Shown here: positions 27,157 to 35,494 of the stretch, in pieces
How positions within the stretch are numbered: the first letter of the stretch is position 1
Layout: every line of letters starts with the position of its first letter
Program-made: the position numbers and the translations under genes
Source: Streptococcus infantis
GTDB lineage: Bacteria; Bacillota; Bacilli; Lactobacillales; Streptococcaceae
Reading direction: 5' to 3'
Assembly (NCBI RefSeq): GCF_021497965.1
Contig: NZ_CP046525.1
Location: 1,054,001-1,118,000, forward strand
DNA: 64,000 nt
Notes under the pieces: model-generated
Database searches by the model: none
The model's input: the letters and a program-made list of their open reading frames with translations, nothing else
Told to the model about the DNA's origin: nothing

Positions 27157-27243
27157 TCAACCAATGTAGAAGTGATAAGAATAGGGATTTTAGAGATAAC
27201 TATCTTTGAAAACTTTATCCAATAACTTTACTTGTTAGATTCA

Positions 27244-27271
27244 AAAAAGCGGACATAATTGTCCGCTTTTT
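27244..27271. terminator. Terminator of the LPXTG gene
   Basis: Stem AAAAAGCGGACA/TGTCCGCTTTTT with a 4-base loop; symmetrical A/T flanks let it also end the convergent ASCH operon. Confidence 0.9.
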
Positions 27272-27348
27272 GTTTACTCGTTTTATCATTTAAAGTCAGA
27301 AAAAAGCTTTGGACGATGATTTCCAAAACTTTCTTCCTGCGATCCTTT

Positions 27349-27789
27349 TTATATAGGGTAGACCTTTCGAAATTCTTCTAAAACCACCTTGCTATCAGGT
27401 GTAAAAGTCAGTCCGGCCTCGCTCATCCACTCGGTGAAAACCTCCTCATGAACTTGGCGCCAATAGGCCAGAGATTTATCACCCTCACCTTCCTTGTAGG
27501 CATGGTCGGCTGACACTTGATGGAAAGGCTGAATGGAAACCTTTGTAATTTCAACGATGCAAACAGCCTGATCTTGGCTGTCTAAAATGACATCGAAGGT
27601 CCCTTCTTGTGGAAGGGGTTCGTTCTCTATTGCGTATAGATCATGAGCTGAGGCTGTTGCTGTTTTTTCTCCTGTAAACACCAGATCCGCTAAAAGGTCT
27701 GGGTCCACACCAAAAGCCCAGGCATCTATCTCATCTCCGATAGAGGGATTGATTTGCTTGTAGGCATTCCACATTTCTTGAGCTGTCAT
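27349..27789 (-). CDS. ASCH-domain protein
   Basis: 146-residue protein of the ASCH (PUA-like) superfamily. Features are DAWAFGVDPDLLADLVFTGEKTATASAHDLY near residue 22, then VILDSQDQAVCIVEITKV and a C-terminal DKSLAYWRQVHEEVFTEW. Such domains bind RNA or, in YqfB-type members, hydrolyse modified nucleosides; no catalytic residue can be assigned by eye. Last gene of a five-gene operon, overlapping the PEP-utiliser-like gene by 4 bases. Confidence 0.82.
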   Translation of the reverse strand: MTAQEMWNAYKQINPSIGDEIDAWAFGVDPDLLADLVFTGEKTATASAHDLYAIENEPLPQEGTFDVILDSQDQAVCIVEITKVSIQPFHQVSADHAYKEGEGDKSLAYWRQVHEEVFTEWMSEAGLTFTPDSKVVLEEFRKVYPI

Positions 27790-28634
27790 AGGTTGCTCCT
27801 TTGTATTTTTTTACTTTCTTCTTTTACACGTTTGAGATGATCTGGATAGTCAATATCTAAATTAAAAATCTCTGGAATAGAACTGTAATGGATAATACAT
27901 TTGATATCCATTTGATTCATTTTTTGTATGAAAGAAGCATTCAGATATCCTGCTACGGCGAAATCTATCTTTTTCGTCCTTGCTTTATCTTGCATCTGTC
28001 TCAGCATTTCTAACATAATGGGACTTTCCATATCATGCCATTGACTATTTCTCACAGTGGCAAAAACAAAAGAAGTCAAATCATTCATTCCCACTACAAT
28101 CTTTGAAATACCCATTTCCAGTATCCTGTCCAAGTCAAAATAAGCTGAAGGCAATTCAATCATTGTTCCAACTTTTCCAGTAAAATCATGCTGGCGCAAT
28201 ACTCTAATAGCTTGTTTTAACTGTTCAGCATCATTCACAAAAGGAAAAATAACAGACAGATTGGGATTGGTTTGATAAACTTCTGTAACGACATATGCCT
28301 CAGCCTGAAATTCATCTGGACATGCCAATAAACGCCTAGTCCCTCTATATCCAAATAATGGGTGGCGTTCATTAAAATACTCTTTAGTCCCGTCTAGACT
28401 ATTTGCTTCTGTATTTGTTAACTCTGAAAAGCGATACCAGACTTCTTCATCTGAGTATAAATGGCAAATAGTGTCTAGATAATCTTTTACAAATTGCTGA
28501 CAACTTGGTAACAGGATGTTTTGGTTGAGCTCTCTCAACAAGTATTCCCCACGAATCAAGCCGACGTGGTTCAATAACTGGGGATAAACTTTTTCATCAA
28601 TTCTTTCGCCACTAAAAGCCAGTTGATTTTGCAT
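27786..28634 (-). CDS. Orphan PEP-utilising-enzyme C-terminal barrel protein
   Basis: 282-residue protein matching only the PEP/pyruvate-binding TIM barrel of PEP synthase, PPDK and EI. Visible are VGLIRGEYLL near residue 27 (like GLxRxEF), NERHPLFGYRGTRRLL (like NPALGxRGxR), VGTMIELPSAYFDLDRIL and ISKIVVGMNDLTSF. The ATP-grasp and phosphohistidine domains are absent. The cysteine expected near the C-terminus (in SxCGQ of PEP synthase) is replaced: the equivalent stretch reads FAVAGYLNAS. It may bind PEP, pyruvate or another oxo-acid without phosphotransfer. Translationally coupled to ASCH and Nudix genes on both sides. Confidence 0.75.
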   Translation of the reverse strand: MQNQLAFSGERIDEKVYPQLLNHVGLIRGEYLLRELNQNILLPSCQQFVKDYLDTICHLYSDEEVWYRFSELTNTEANSLDGTKEYFNERHPLFGYRGTRRLLACPDEFQAEAYVVTEVYQTNPNLSVIFPFVNDAEQLKQAIRVLRQHDFTGKVGTMIELPSAYFDLDRILEMGISKIVVGMNDLTSFVFATVRNSQWHDMESPIMLEMLRQMQDKARTKKIDFAVAGYLNASFIQKMNQMDIKCIIHYSSIPEIFNLDIDYPDHLKRVKEESKKIQRSNL

Positions 28635-29112
28635 GTTTTACCTTCCAATTCATGTAAGAGGTCTTGTCCAATTCTGGAAATCCTCGTAACTCTGCCTTCG
28701 CCTTCAATACTAATGGTGAGGCATTTTCTTCGGTCAACTGCTCAAGAGAAATCCAAATGGCATTTGCTGAATCATTACTTCCATCAAGAACTTCATGAGG
28801 AAGGGATTTTTGAGAGCCTTCGAAATCGAGTACGATATCATAAAAGGCCATGATATGATGTACGGCGAAGTCTTGCCCTTCTTCATAAACCAGCACATCA
28901 TAAATCCTAGGATTTGAATACTGGCTAAGCATATAACCCGTCTCTTCCAGAACTTCTCTCTCGAGGGTTTCAGTCAGTCCCTCCCCTACTTCCTGGCTAC
29001 CACCTGGTAGGTCAAAACGATGCTGATAAGGTCCTCTTGTTTTCTCAATGCAAAGCAATTTTCCCTCTTGAAGACAGACTCCGTATACCCCAAAGTGATT
29101 TTTGATTTCCAT
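28612..29112 (-). CDS. Nudix hydrolase
   Basis: 166-residue Nudix hydrolase cleaving a nucleoside diphosphate linked to another moiety. The Nudix box is complete, starting GGSQEVGEGLTETLE and ending REVLEETGY near residues 37-59. Substrate not predictable from sequence. AGGAG precedes the ATG. It overlaps the following PEP-barrel gene by 23 bases and follows the SDR gene by 9 bases. Confidence 0.9.
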   Translation of the reverse strand: MEIKNHFGVYGVCLQEGKLLCIEKTRGPYQHRFDLPGGSQEVGEGLTETLEREVLEETGYMLSQYSNPRIYDVLVYEEGQDFAVHHIMAFYDIVLDFEGSQKSLPHEVLDGSNDSANAIWISLEQLTEENASPLVLKAKAELRGFPELDKTSYMNWKVKHAKSTGF

Positions 29113-29121
29113 TAGATTCTC

Positions 29122-29820
29122 CTACTTCAAGCTCCAGCCACCATCAATAGTCAAGATTTGTCCTTGCATGGCGCTTGCTTTTCCACTTGCTAAAAAGAGG
29201 CTGACTTCTGCCACTTCTTCTGGCTCAATCCAGCGTTTGATAGGTGTTTCACTGGCTACCCAGTCTGCCAGACCACCTGGTTCAAAGTCAGCTGCTGTCA
29301 TACCAGTCTTAACCGCACCAGGAGCAATGCCAAAGACCTGAATCCCAGCTTCAGCATAGTCTAGAGCTAATTGCTTGGTAAAGCCTGCTAAGGCATGTTT
29401 AGAAGAGGTATAGGCGTGCCCACCTCCGCCTGCCAGACTTGAAGCAATGGAACACATATTGATGATGGTTCCTCGCTTGTATTCCAACATTTGAGTCAAA
29501 TAATAGCGAGTCAACTCTACTGGAGTCACATAGTTAATTTCAAAAATCTCTTGGATTTCTTGGGCTGATTGTTCCAGTAAAGATTTGTAGTCATCCAAAA
29601 TTCCTGCAGTATTACACAGAATATCAACTTGAGGACACCAGTCGAAAATCGGCGTCAAATCAAGAGTTAAGTCCCGCTGTAAGAAGTGAAAATCACCTGC
29701 TAACTGAGGATCCGCTCCCTGGTCCACTCCATAGACCTGGTAGCCCTTTTCTAGAAAGAGGCGAGCTTGAGCCAGACCAATCCCTGAGCTAACACCTGTA
29801 ACTAAGACACGTTTAGTCAT
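29122..29820 (-). CDS. Short-chain dehydrogenase/reductase (FabG-like)
   Basis: 232-residue SDR oxidoreductase. NAD(P)-binding TGVSSGIG near residue 8, NTAGIL near residue 70, catalytic Ser-Tyr-Lys with YTSSKHALAGF near residue 137, and C-terminal LTIDGGWSLK. The Asp at the end of beta-2 (VYGVDQGA) hints at NAD preference. Annotated as 3-oxoacyl-ACP reductase in many genomes, but not located with fab genes here. Overlaps the DUF2829 gene by 8 bases. Confidence 0.88.
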   Translation of the reverse strand: MTKRVLVTGVSSGIGLAQARLFLEKGYQVYGVDQGADPQLAGDFHFLQRDLTLDLTPIFDWCPQVDILCNTAGILDDYKSLLEQSAQEIQEIFEINYVTPVELTRYYLTQMLEYKRGTIINMCSIASSLAGGGGHAYTSSKHALAGFTKQLALDYAEAGIQVFGIAPGAVKTGMTAADFEPGGLADWVASETPIKRWIEPEEVAEVSLFLASGKASAMQGQILTIDGGWSLK

Positions 29821-30049
29821 GGACTTCCACCCAGTCTGTGGCTAGGACATCACAAGGAGTCGGACTCCACATAGAAAAGCCTTCCCCTTCACCAGAGACG
29901 TTGATGAGGAAATAAGGCGTCACTTCAAGAGCGACACCGTTCTGTTCGATGGTGTCGAAAAGCTGGACATAGTTTTCAGCTCCTCCCCAACCAGTACGCA
30001 CATACTTCTTTTTTGCCTTTAGTCCCGGCAAGATTTCTTCAAATGTCAT
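29813..30049 (-). CDS. DUF2829 (Tad2-fold) small protein
   Basis: 78-residue protein: MTFEEILPGLKAKKKYVRTGWGG at the start, EVTPYFLINV in the middle and MWSPTPCDVLATDWVEV at the end, the DUF2829 pattern. DUF2829 includes phage Tad2 proteins that sequester signalling nucleotides of Thoeris defence. Chromosomal members are common and uncharacterised. First gene of the five-gene operon, overlapping the SDR gene. The link to nucleotide binding is by family only. Confidence 0.85.
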   Translation of the reverse strand: MTFEEILPGLKAKKKYVRTGWGGAENYVQLFDTIEQNGVALEVTPYFLINVSGEGEGFSMWSPTPCDVLATDWVEVHD

Positions 30050-30078
30050 ATTTTTCTCCTTAATAGTTCTCTTGTTTT

Positions 30079-30112
30079 ATTATAACAAAAAACCGTTTTT
30101 CAACGGTTTTTT
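30079..30112 (-). terminator. Nuclease terminator fused to promoter of DUF2829 operon
   Basis: Minus-strand stem AAAAAACCGTT/AACGGTTTTTT (30087-30112) ends nuclease transcription; directly after its T-run comes TGT-TATAAT (30079-30084), an extended -10 for the DUF2829 operon, so terminator and promoter share bases. Confidence 0.7.
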
Positions 30113-30149
30113 GACAATTATTTTTCATGATTTCTTAAGTCTTAGTAGA

Positions 30150-31184
30150 TTACCATTGCAAACCCGCTTCTCTGATTTCCTTTTTAGAGGCAAACTTTCC
30201 ATTTGGTCGATGCCATCTTCCATTTCTATCTCTAAAGTAGCCACCTGTATTACTACTTTGTGATTCTTCTTCTGCTAGTGCTGGGGCTTCAGTTTCCTGC
30301 TGTTTCTGTTCTTCTTTAGCCTTCTCTTCAGCCTCTTTTTTAGCTTTTTCTTGTGCTTCTTTTTCTTCAGCCTCTTTCTTAGCCTTTTCCTCGGCTGCTT
30401 TAACTTCAGCAGCACGTTCTTCAGCTGATTTGACCGTATTTTTTGCAGTACCATCCGCATAATTTATTTCAGCATTTTCTGAAACATTATCTAAGGCAAC
30501 ATGGGTTACGGAATACTTATCAATTTTTTCCTTACTGCTACCTAATTTAATCTCAAGTAACTTACCATCCTGATCAATTCCAACGTACTGTAAGATAATC
30601 TGTCTAGGAATCAATTCATTATCCTTATAGACAGCTGTTACCTTATAATCTAGATAATAGTTAGGATGGTTTGCAAGCCATGAATCTAGACCATTTTCAT
30701 AATAAAGCATGCTACTTTGATTTTTGTCATCCGTTCCAGTAAAGGCACCTGTATTTAACCAGGCTGTCATAGGAACTAGATTGCGACCTTCATCATTAAG
30801 TCCACTAAATTGATAACCAACTAAATGACCGCGATTCATTAACCAGGCTTCCTTTGTACCATCACCATAATAAAATTTATAGTTATGCCATCCAACTGGA
30901 TCAAAGGTTAATTTAGCTTCTCGCTTTTCTTTTGGTTCATCACTATCTTTCAGCTGAATATGAGCATAGGTTGCACGAGATTTGGAATCCAGTTCCCCAA
31001 GTTCAAGTTGCTTTTCGTTTCTAAAAGTAAGTAAACCAGCTTCATTGTACAATTTTGTATTATCCTGCGTAGTCTGTTCAGTCGTTACAGGTTCAGTTAC
31101 TTTCGCCTCTTCCTTATGTTTCGAGCAACCAACTGATGTCAGCAGCGAGAGAAAAACAACAGAAGTCAAAACTATTCTTTTCAT
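30150..31184 (-). CDS. Secreted DNA/RNA non-specific endonuclease lipoprotein
   Basis: 344-residue predicted lipoprotein nuclease. The signal peptide ends in lipobox LTSVGC. The beta-beta-alpha-metal nuclease core has NRGHLVGYQFSG near residue 118 (NRGH in place of the common DRGH) and the metal-site asparagines in EGRNLVPMTAWLNTG. Residues 240-310 form a highly charged Ala/Lys/Glu coiled coil. The tail after residue 313 (GGYFRDRNGRWHRPNGKF...) looks like a small basic domain, perhaps wall- or nucleic-acid-binding. Probably degrades extracellular DNA for nutrients or NET escape. Own promoter, partly duplicated further upstream. Confidence 0.88.
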   Translation of the reverse strand: MKRIVLTSVVFLSLLTSVGCSKHKEEAKVTEPVTTEQTTQDNTKLYNEAGLLTFRNEKQLELGELDSKSRATYAHIQLKDSDEPKEKREAKLTFDPVGWHNYKFYYGDGTKEAWLMNRGHLVGYQFSGLNDEGRNLVPMTAWLNTGAFTGTDDKNQSSMLYYENGLDSWLANHPNYYLDYKVTAVYKDNELIPRQIILQYVGIDQDGKLLEIKLGSSKEKIDKYSVTHVALDNVSENAEINYADGTAKNTVKSAEERAAEVKAAEEKAKKEAEEKEAQEKAKKEAEEKAKEEQKQQETEAPALAEEESQSSNTGGYFRDRNGRWHRPNGKFASKKEIREAGLQW

Positions 31185-31235
31185 TCTATATTCTCCTAAA
31201 TTATTAAAATATTTATTATATTGTTATTTTATACC

Positions 31236-31264
31236 ATTTTATCATTTATAGTTTGTATTTTCAA
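31236..31264 (-). promoter_or_regulatory. Nuclease promoter
   Basis: Minus strand: -35 TTGAAA (31259-31264), 17 bases, -10 TAAAAT (31236-31241). The -35 lies inside the duplicated cassette; the -10 lies just outside it. Confidence 0.65.
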
Positions 31265-31320
31265 ACAATTATATAAATTTTTTTAAACAAAAAGAGCGAG
31301 ATAAAATCTCGCTCTTGAAT
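31249..31320 (-). repeat. Duplicated terminator-promoter cassette, copy 1
   Basis: 72-base segment nearly identical to 32244-32314. On the minus strand it holds a terminator (stem AAGAGCGAGA/TCTCGCTCTT, 31292-31316, with a T-run), an AT-rich stretch with TATAAT, and the dyad GTTTG-N6-CAAAC with the TTGAAA -35 box. It ends the coiled-coil gene and starts the nuclease gene. Confidence 0.9.
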
Positions 31321-31379
31321 AAAAGTTAATGTAAAAATAGAAAAGATTAAAGCATATTTTAAAAATTTAATTCTTTTGA

Positions 31380-32198
31380 TTATTTTATTTCTATAAATTT
31401 TTGATATATTTTCTTAGTTAATTCTTCTTGCTGGCTTGCTGTTAGTCGTGAAGAAGTACGAATCAAAACTGTACCATATACATAATGCGAACCAGGTTGA
31501 AGAGAGGTTCCATCATATGCACTAATATATTTATTACGCTGTTCTGCTTCCTCTTTAGTTTTATATACCTCTATATTACCGCCTGCATCATTTCCTTTTT
31601 GAATAATATCAGAACCCTCTACCGGAGGAGTTACTTGATTATCTACAAAATAAACAGATGCCGTATAACCACCTTGTTTATTTAGATGCTTATTAGGATC
31701 ATTACTTTCTGTCACAGATTGTACTCCAGTAATTGTATCAACTTCTTTAAGTCTTTCCTCAATAAATGTACTAGATGGATTCGTAATTTGTTTTAATTGA
31801 ATGACGCTATTTTTGTATTTCTCCAGTTTATTCTTTAATTCATTTTGATTTTCTTCATAACTTAATGGTTGATTCATTTCATTAATTTGATTTTCAATAT
31901 CTTTTGTTTTTTTCTCCATTTCTGGTACTTTTCTTATTGATTTTTGAGTTTCTTCTACAGAATTCTTTAAGTCATCTAAGGTATTTGATTCTAATGCTTC
32001 TTCGCCTTTTTCAACTAATGCTTCAGCCTCAGATATTAAGTCTTCAATATCCTTATTTTTTTCTTTTAGAGATACAGAGGCTTTTTCAAAATTACTGACA
32101 GCAGTTTTATAAGGTACATAAGATAAAAAGTAATAACCTAAACTAACACCTAGTATCGCAAATATCATAATTGATATGATTACTACAATTTTTTTCAT
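31380..32198 (-). CDS. Membrane-anchored coiled-coil protein, unknown
   Basis: 272-residue protein with an N-terminal membrane anchor (MKKIVVIISIMIFAILGVSLGYYF), then about 120 residues of charged coiled coil (Lys/Glu/Asn-rich, ISEAEALVEKGEEALES and similar). A C-terminal globular domain of about 110 residues contains DAGGNIEVYKTKEEAEQRN and ASQQEELTKKIYQKF. I recall this C-terminal domain from other Gram-positive surface proteins of unknown function. Very AT-rich. It is flanked on both sides by copies of the same 70-bp terminator-promoter cassette, suggesting it entered by duplication or insertion. Confidence 0.75.
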   Translation of the reverse strand: MKKIVVIISIMIFAILGVSLGYYFLSYVPYKTAVSNFEKASVSLKEKNKDIEDLISEAEALVEKGEEALESNTLDDLKNSVEETQKSIRKVPEMEKKTKDIENQINEMNQPLSYEENQNELKNKLEKYKNSVIQLKQITNPSSTFIEERLKEVDTITGVQSVTESNDPNKHLNKQGGYTASVYFVDNQVTPPVEGSDIIQKGNDAGGNIEVYKTKEEAEQRNKYISAYDGTSLQPGSHYVYGTVLIRTSSRLTASQQEELTKKIYQKFIEIK

Positions 32199-32230
32199 AT
32201 TTACTTCCTTTTCAAAAAAATATTTATTTT

Positions 32231-32259
32231 ATTATACTATTATTAGTTTGTATTTTCAA
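32231..32259 (-). promoter_or_regulatory. Promoter of the coiled-coil gene
   Basis: Minus strand: -35 TTGAAA (32254-32259), 17 bases, -10 TATAAT (32231-32236). As at the nuclease gene, the -35 lies within the repeat and the -10 outside. Confidence 0.7.
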
Positions 32260-32314
32260 ACAATTATATAAATTTTTAAAACAAAAAGAGCGAGATAGAA
32301 CCTCGCTCTTGAAT
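32244..32314 (-). repeat. Duplicated terminator-promoter cassette, copy 2
   Basis: Partner of 31249-31320 with only a handful of differences and one length change in the T-run. The stem here is AAGAGCGAG/CTCGCTCTT (32286-32310); one compensating change keeps a hairpin. It terminates the aldo/keto reductase gene and provides the -35 for the coiled-coil gene. Confidence 0.9.
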
Positions 32315-32331
32315 GGATTTCGTTTTAATTT

Positions 32332-33258
32332 CTATGGCAAATCATTTCCTGCTGCTAGGTAAATCTCATACCATTCTTTTCGTGTTAGAGTCAAGTTACT
32401 TGCTTTGCTTGCCTCTAATAGATGTTTGGGGTTTGTAGTTCCTACTACTGCTTGCATCCTAGCTGGGTAACGCAACACCCAAGCGATGGCAATAGCTGAT
32501 GGGCTTACTCCATATTTTAGGGCTAGTCGATTTAGAACTTGATTTAGTTGTTGGAATTGTTCATTGCCAACAAAATTACCTTTGAAATAACCAAACTGCA
32601 AGACTGACCAAGCCTGAATGACCATATCATTTAGTTTGCAGTATTCAAAGACGCTACCATCACGCACAGCTGCCTTGTCACCTTCCATATTGACATGGAA
32701 ACCAGCGTCAAAACCAGGTGTGAAAGCTGCGCTTAGCTGTAATTGATTGATCAATAAGGACTGTTTGACTTCTCTCTTCAGTAATTCCATCATCATGGGA
32801 TTTTGGTTAGACACACCAAAGTCTCGAACTTTACCTGATTTTTGTAGAATATCAAAAGCTTCTGCCACTTGGTCAGCTTCCATCAAGGCATCTGGACGAT
32901 GGAGAAGCAAGCTATCTAGGTAATCAACCTGCAATCGTTGTAGAATCCCATCAACTGACTCTAAAATATAATCTTTTGAAAAATCAAAATAGGTAAATTC
33001 TTCTATGCGAATGCCACACTTAGACTGAATCCACATCTTTTCTCGCAGGTCCGGACGATTTTTCAAAACCTGTCCCAGTAATTCTTCACAACGACCTCCA
33101 CCGTAGATATCTGCCAAGTCAAAGGCGTTGATTCCGACAGATAGGGCTGTCTCAACCAACTCCTCCACTTCTTTGACCGACTTGTCACTAATTCGCATCA
33201 TGCCGAGGACGATTTCGGATAGTTCTCTTTTCTCATGTCCAAATGAAATGTATTTCAT
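32332..33258 (-). CDS. Aldo/keto reductase
   Basis: 308-residue NADPH-dependent oxidoreductase of the YdhF/COG4989 type. (beta/alpha)8 barrel with the catalytic set Asp-Tyr in NAFDLADIYGGGRCEE near residue 45, Lys in IQSKCGIR and His in LLHRPDA; cofactor-site GVSPSAIAIAWVLRYP near the C-terminus. Physiological substrate unknown. Stand-alone gene with GGAGGAAG ribosome site. Confidence 0.92.
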   Translation of the reverse strand: MKYISFGHEKRELSEIVLGMMRISDKSVKEVEELVETALSVGINAFDLADIYGGGRCEELLGQVLKNRPDLREKMWIQSKCGIRIEEFTYFDFSKDYILESVDGILQRLQVDYLDSLLLHRPDALMEADQVAEAFDILQKSGKVRDFGVSNQNPMMMELLKREVKQSLLINQLQLSAAFTPGFDAGFHVNMEGDKAAVRDGSVFEYCKLNDMVIQAWSVLQFGYFKGNFVGNEQFQQLNQVLNRLALKYGVSPSAIAIAWVLRYPARMQAVVGTTNPKHLLEASKASNLTLTRKEWYEIYLAAGNDLP

Positions 33259-33326
33259 GGCTTCTTCCTCCGTTTTTCTTCATTATAATGCAGAATGCCT
33301 CTTTTATTAACTATCGTCATACAAAA

Positions 33327-33355
33327 GAAAAGAACCAGCTCAAGCTGGTCCTTTT
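33327..33355 (-). terminator. metG terminator
   Basis: Minus-strand hairpin AAAAGGACCAGCT/AGCTGGTTCTTTT directly after the metG stop codon. Confidence 0.85.
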
Positions 33356-33360
33356 AAAAC

Positions 33361-35358
33361 TTAGCCAATCACACTTCCGTTTGGTACAGCTGGATCAACT
33401 GTGAGAAGGGTTAATTTGCCTTCATGTTCAGCTGAGAGGATCATCCCTTGGCTGACATATTTTTTCATCATCTTACGTGGTTTGAGGTTGGCAACGATTT
33501 GTACTTTCTTACCGACCAATTCTTGTTCGTTTGGATAGAATTTCGCAATACCAGAAAGGATTTGACGGTCTTCACCATCACCAGCATCTAGGCGGAATTG
33601 AAGCAATTTGTCAGAACCTTCCACTTTAGAAACTTCTTTGACTTCAGCAACACGGATTTCAACCTTGTCAAAGTCTTCAAACTTGATTTCATCCTTGTTT
33701 AGTTTGAGTTCAACTTCATCTGGATTCCATTCTTTTTCGACAGCTGGCTTGTTACCTTCCATTTGTTCCTTGATATAGGCGATTTCTTCTTCCATATCGA
33801 GACGTGGGAAGATTGGAGTTCCTTTGGCAACTACCGTTACGCCTGCAGGTAAATCAGCCAAGCTCAAGTTTTCAAGACTAGAAACTTCTGCAAGTCCAAG
33901 TTGAGTCAAGACTGCACGACTGGTTTCCATCATAAATGGCTCAATCAAGTGAGCTACGACACGAAGGCTGGCTGCCAAGTGACTCATAACACTGGCCAAT
34001 TGGTCACGATGAGCTTCATCCTTAGCTAAGACCCAAGGTGCTGTCTCATCGATGTATTTGTTAGTACGTGAGATAAGAGTCCAGACTGCTTCAAGCGCAC
34101 GTGGGTAGTCAACTACTTCCATATAGGTGTGGTAGTCAGCGATTGATTGTTCTGCTACTTGGGCAAGGGCATTGTCAAAGTCTGTCACACCTTCTACATA
34201 GGCAGGGATTTGACCATCAAAATACTTGTTAATCATTGAAACCGTACGGTTGAGGAGGTTTCCGAGGTCATTTGCCAATTCATAGTTGATACGCCCTACA
34301 TAGTCCTCTGGAGTGAAGGTTCCGTCTGAACCAACTGGAAGGCTACGCATGAGGTAGTAACGAAGTGGATCGAGACCATAACGTTCTACTAACATTTCAG
34401 GGTATACGACATTCCCTTTAGACTTAGACATTTTACCGTCTTTCATGACAAACCAACCATGGGCAATCAAGCGATCAGGCAATTTCATATCCAACATCAT
34501 GAGAAGGATTGGCCAGTAAATTGAGTGGAAACGAAGGATGTCTTTTCCGACCATGTGGAAGACCGTTCCATTCCAGAATTTATCGTAGTTAGCATGATCC
34601 TCTTGACCATAACCAAGAGCAGTCGCATAGTTGAGAAGGGCATCAATCCAAACATAGACAACGTGTTTTGGATTTGATGGAACTGGCACCCCCCATGTAA
34701 AGGTTGTACGTGATACCGCTAAATCTTCCAAACCTGGCTCGATAAAGTTTTTCAACATTTCATTGAGACGGCCATCAGGAGTGATGAAGTCGGGATGTGA
34801 TTTGAAAAATTCGACCAAACGGTCTTGGTATTTGCTGAGGCGAAGGAAATAAGATTCTTCTGAAACCCATTCAACCTCGTGACCTGATGGAGCGATACCG
34901 CCCGTCACATTTCCAGCTTCATCACGGAAAACTTCCGCAAGTTGGCTTTCTGTAAAGAATTCCTCATCGGATACTGAGTACCAGCCAGAGTATTCACCTA
35001 GGTAGATGTCATCTTGAGCAAGCAAGCGTTCAAAAACTTGCGCTACTACTTTTTCATGGTAGTTATCTGTGGTACGGATAAATTTATCGTATGAGATATC
35101 CAATAATTTCCAGAGTTCTTTAACTCCAACTGCCATACCATCAACATAGGCTTGTGGTGTGATACCAGCTTCTTCCGCTTTTTGCTGAATCTTTTGGCCA
35201 TGCTCATCAAGACCAGTCAGATAAAAGACATCGTAGCCCATCAGGCGTTTGTAACGTGCTAGGACATCACATGCGATAGTTGTGTAGGCAGAACCGATAT
35301 GAAGTTTACCAGATGGATAGTAAATCGGTGTTGTAATATAAAAATTCTTTTCAGACAT
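33361..35358 (-). CDS. metG: Methionyl-tRNA synthetase
   Basis: 665-residue class I aminoacyl-tRNA synthetase. HIGH-like motif KLHIGSAYT near residue 20, KMSKS loop in [11 protein letters not shown] near residue 295, and a C-terminal EMAP/tRNA-binding OB domain ([11 protein letters not shown] ... ILSGIAKFY) in the last 105 residues. The start [17 protein letters not shown] has AAAGGAAA upstream; the longer open frame runs across promoter and terminator sequences and is not coding. Confidence 0.97.
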   Translation of the reverse strand: MSEKNFYITTPIYYPSGKLHIGSAYTTIACDVLARYKRLMGYDVFYLTGLDEHGQKIQQKAEEAGITPQAYVDGMAVGVKELWKLLDISYDKFIRTTDNYHEKVVAQVFERLLAQDDIYLGEYSGWYSVSDEEFFTESQLAEVFRDEAGNVTGGIAPSGHEVEWVSEESYFLRLSKYQDRLVEFFKSHPDFITPDGRLNEMLKNFIEPGLEDLAVSRTTFTWGVPVPSNPKHVVYVWIDALLNYATALGYGQEDHANYDKFWNGTVFHMVGKDILRFHSIYWPILLMMLDMKLPDRLIAHGWFVMKDGKMSKSKGNVVYPEMLVERYGLDPLRYYLMRSLPVGSDGTFTPEDYVGRINYELANDLGNLLNRTVSMINKYFDGQIPAYVEGVTDFDNALAQVAEQSIADYHTYMEVVDYPRALEAVWTLISRTNKYIDETAPWVLAKDEAHRDQLASVMSHLAASLRVVAHLIEPFMMETSRAVLTQLGLAEVSSLENLSLADLPAGVTVVAKGTPIFPRLDMEEEIAYIKEQMEGNKPAVEKEWNPDEVELKLNKDEIKFEDFDKVEIRVAEVKEVSKVEGSDKLLQFRLDAGDGEDRQILSGIAKFYPNEQELVGKKVQIVANLKPRKMMKKYVSQGMILSAEHEGKLTLLTVDPAVPNGSVIG

Positions 35359-35403
35359 AATATTTCCTTTCCAGGCTAATGAAACCTGTTTTTCTAACAC
35401 TTC

Positions 35404-35409
35404 ATTATA
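35404..35409 (-). promoter_or_regulatory. metG promoter
   Basis: Extended -10 TGG-TATAAT on the minus strand about 46 bases before the metG ATG; TCGAAA 16 bases further up may serve as -35. No T-box leader is present in this short gap. Confidence 0.6.
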
Positions 35410-35446
35410 CCACATTTTTAGTGATTTTCGATAGAGAAATCCATAC

Positions 35447-35482
35447 AAAAAACAAGATAGACAAGCGTCCATCTTGTTTTTC
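35447..35482 (-). terminator. Terminator of the MacAB-like operon
   Basis: Stem AAAACAAGAT/ATCTTGTTTT with a 12-base loop, followed by T on the minus strand, just after the permease gene. Confidence 0.8.
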
Positions 35483-35494
35483 ATCTTGATTGTC

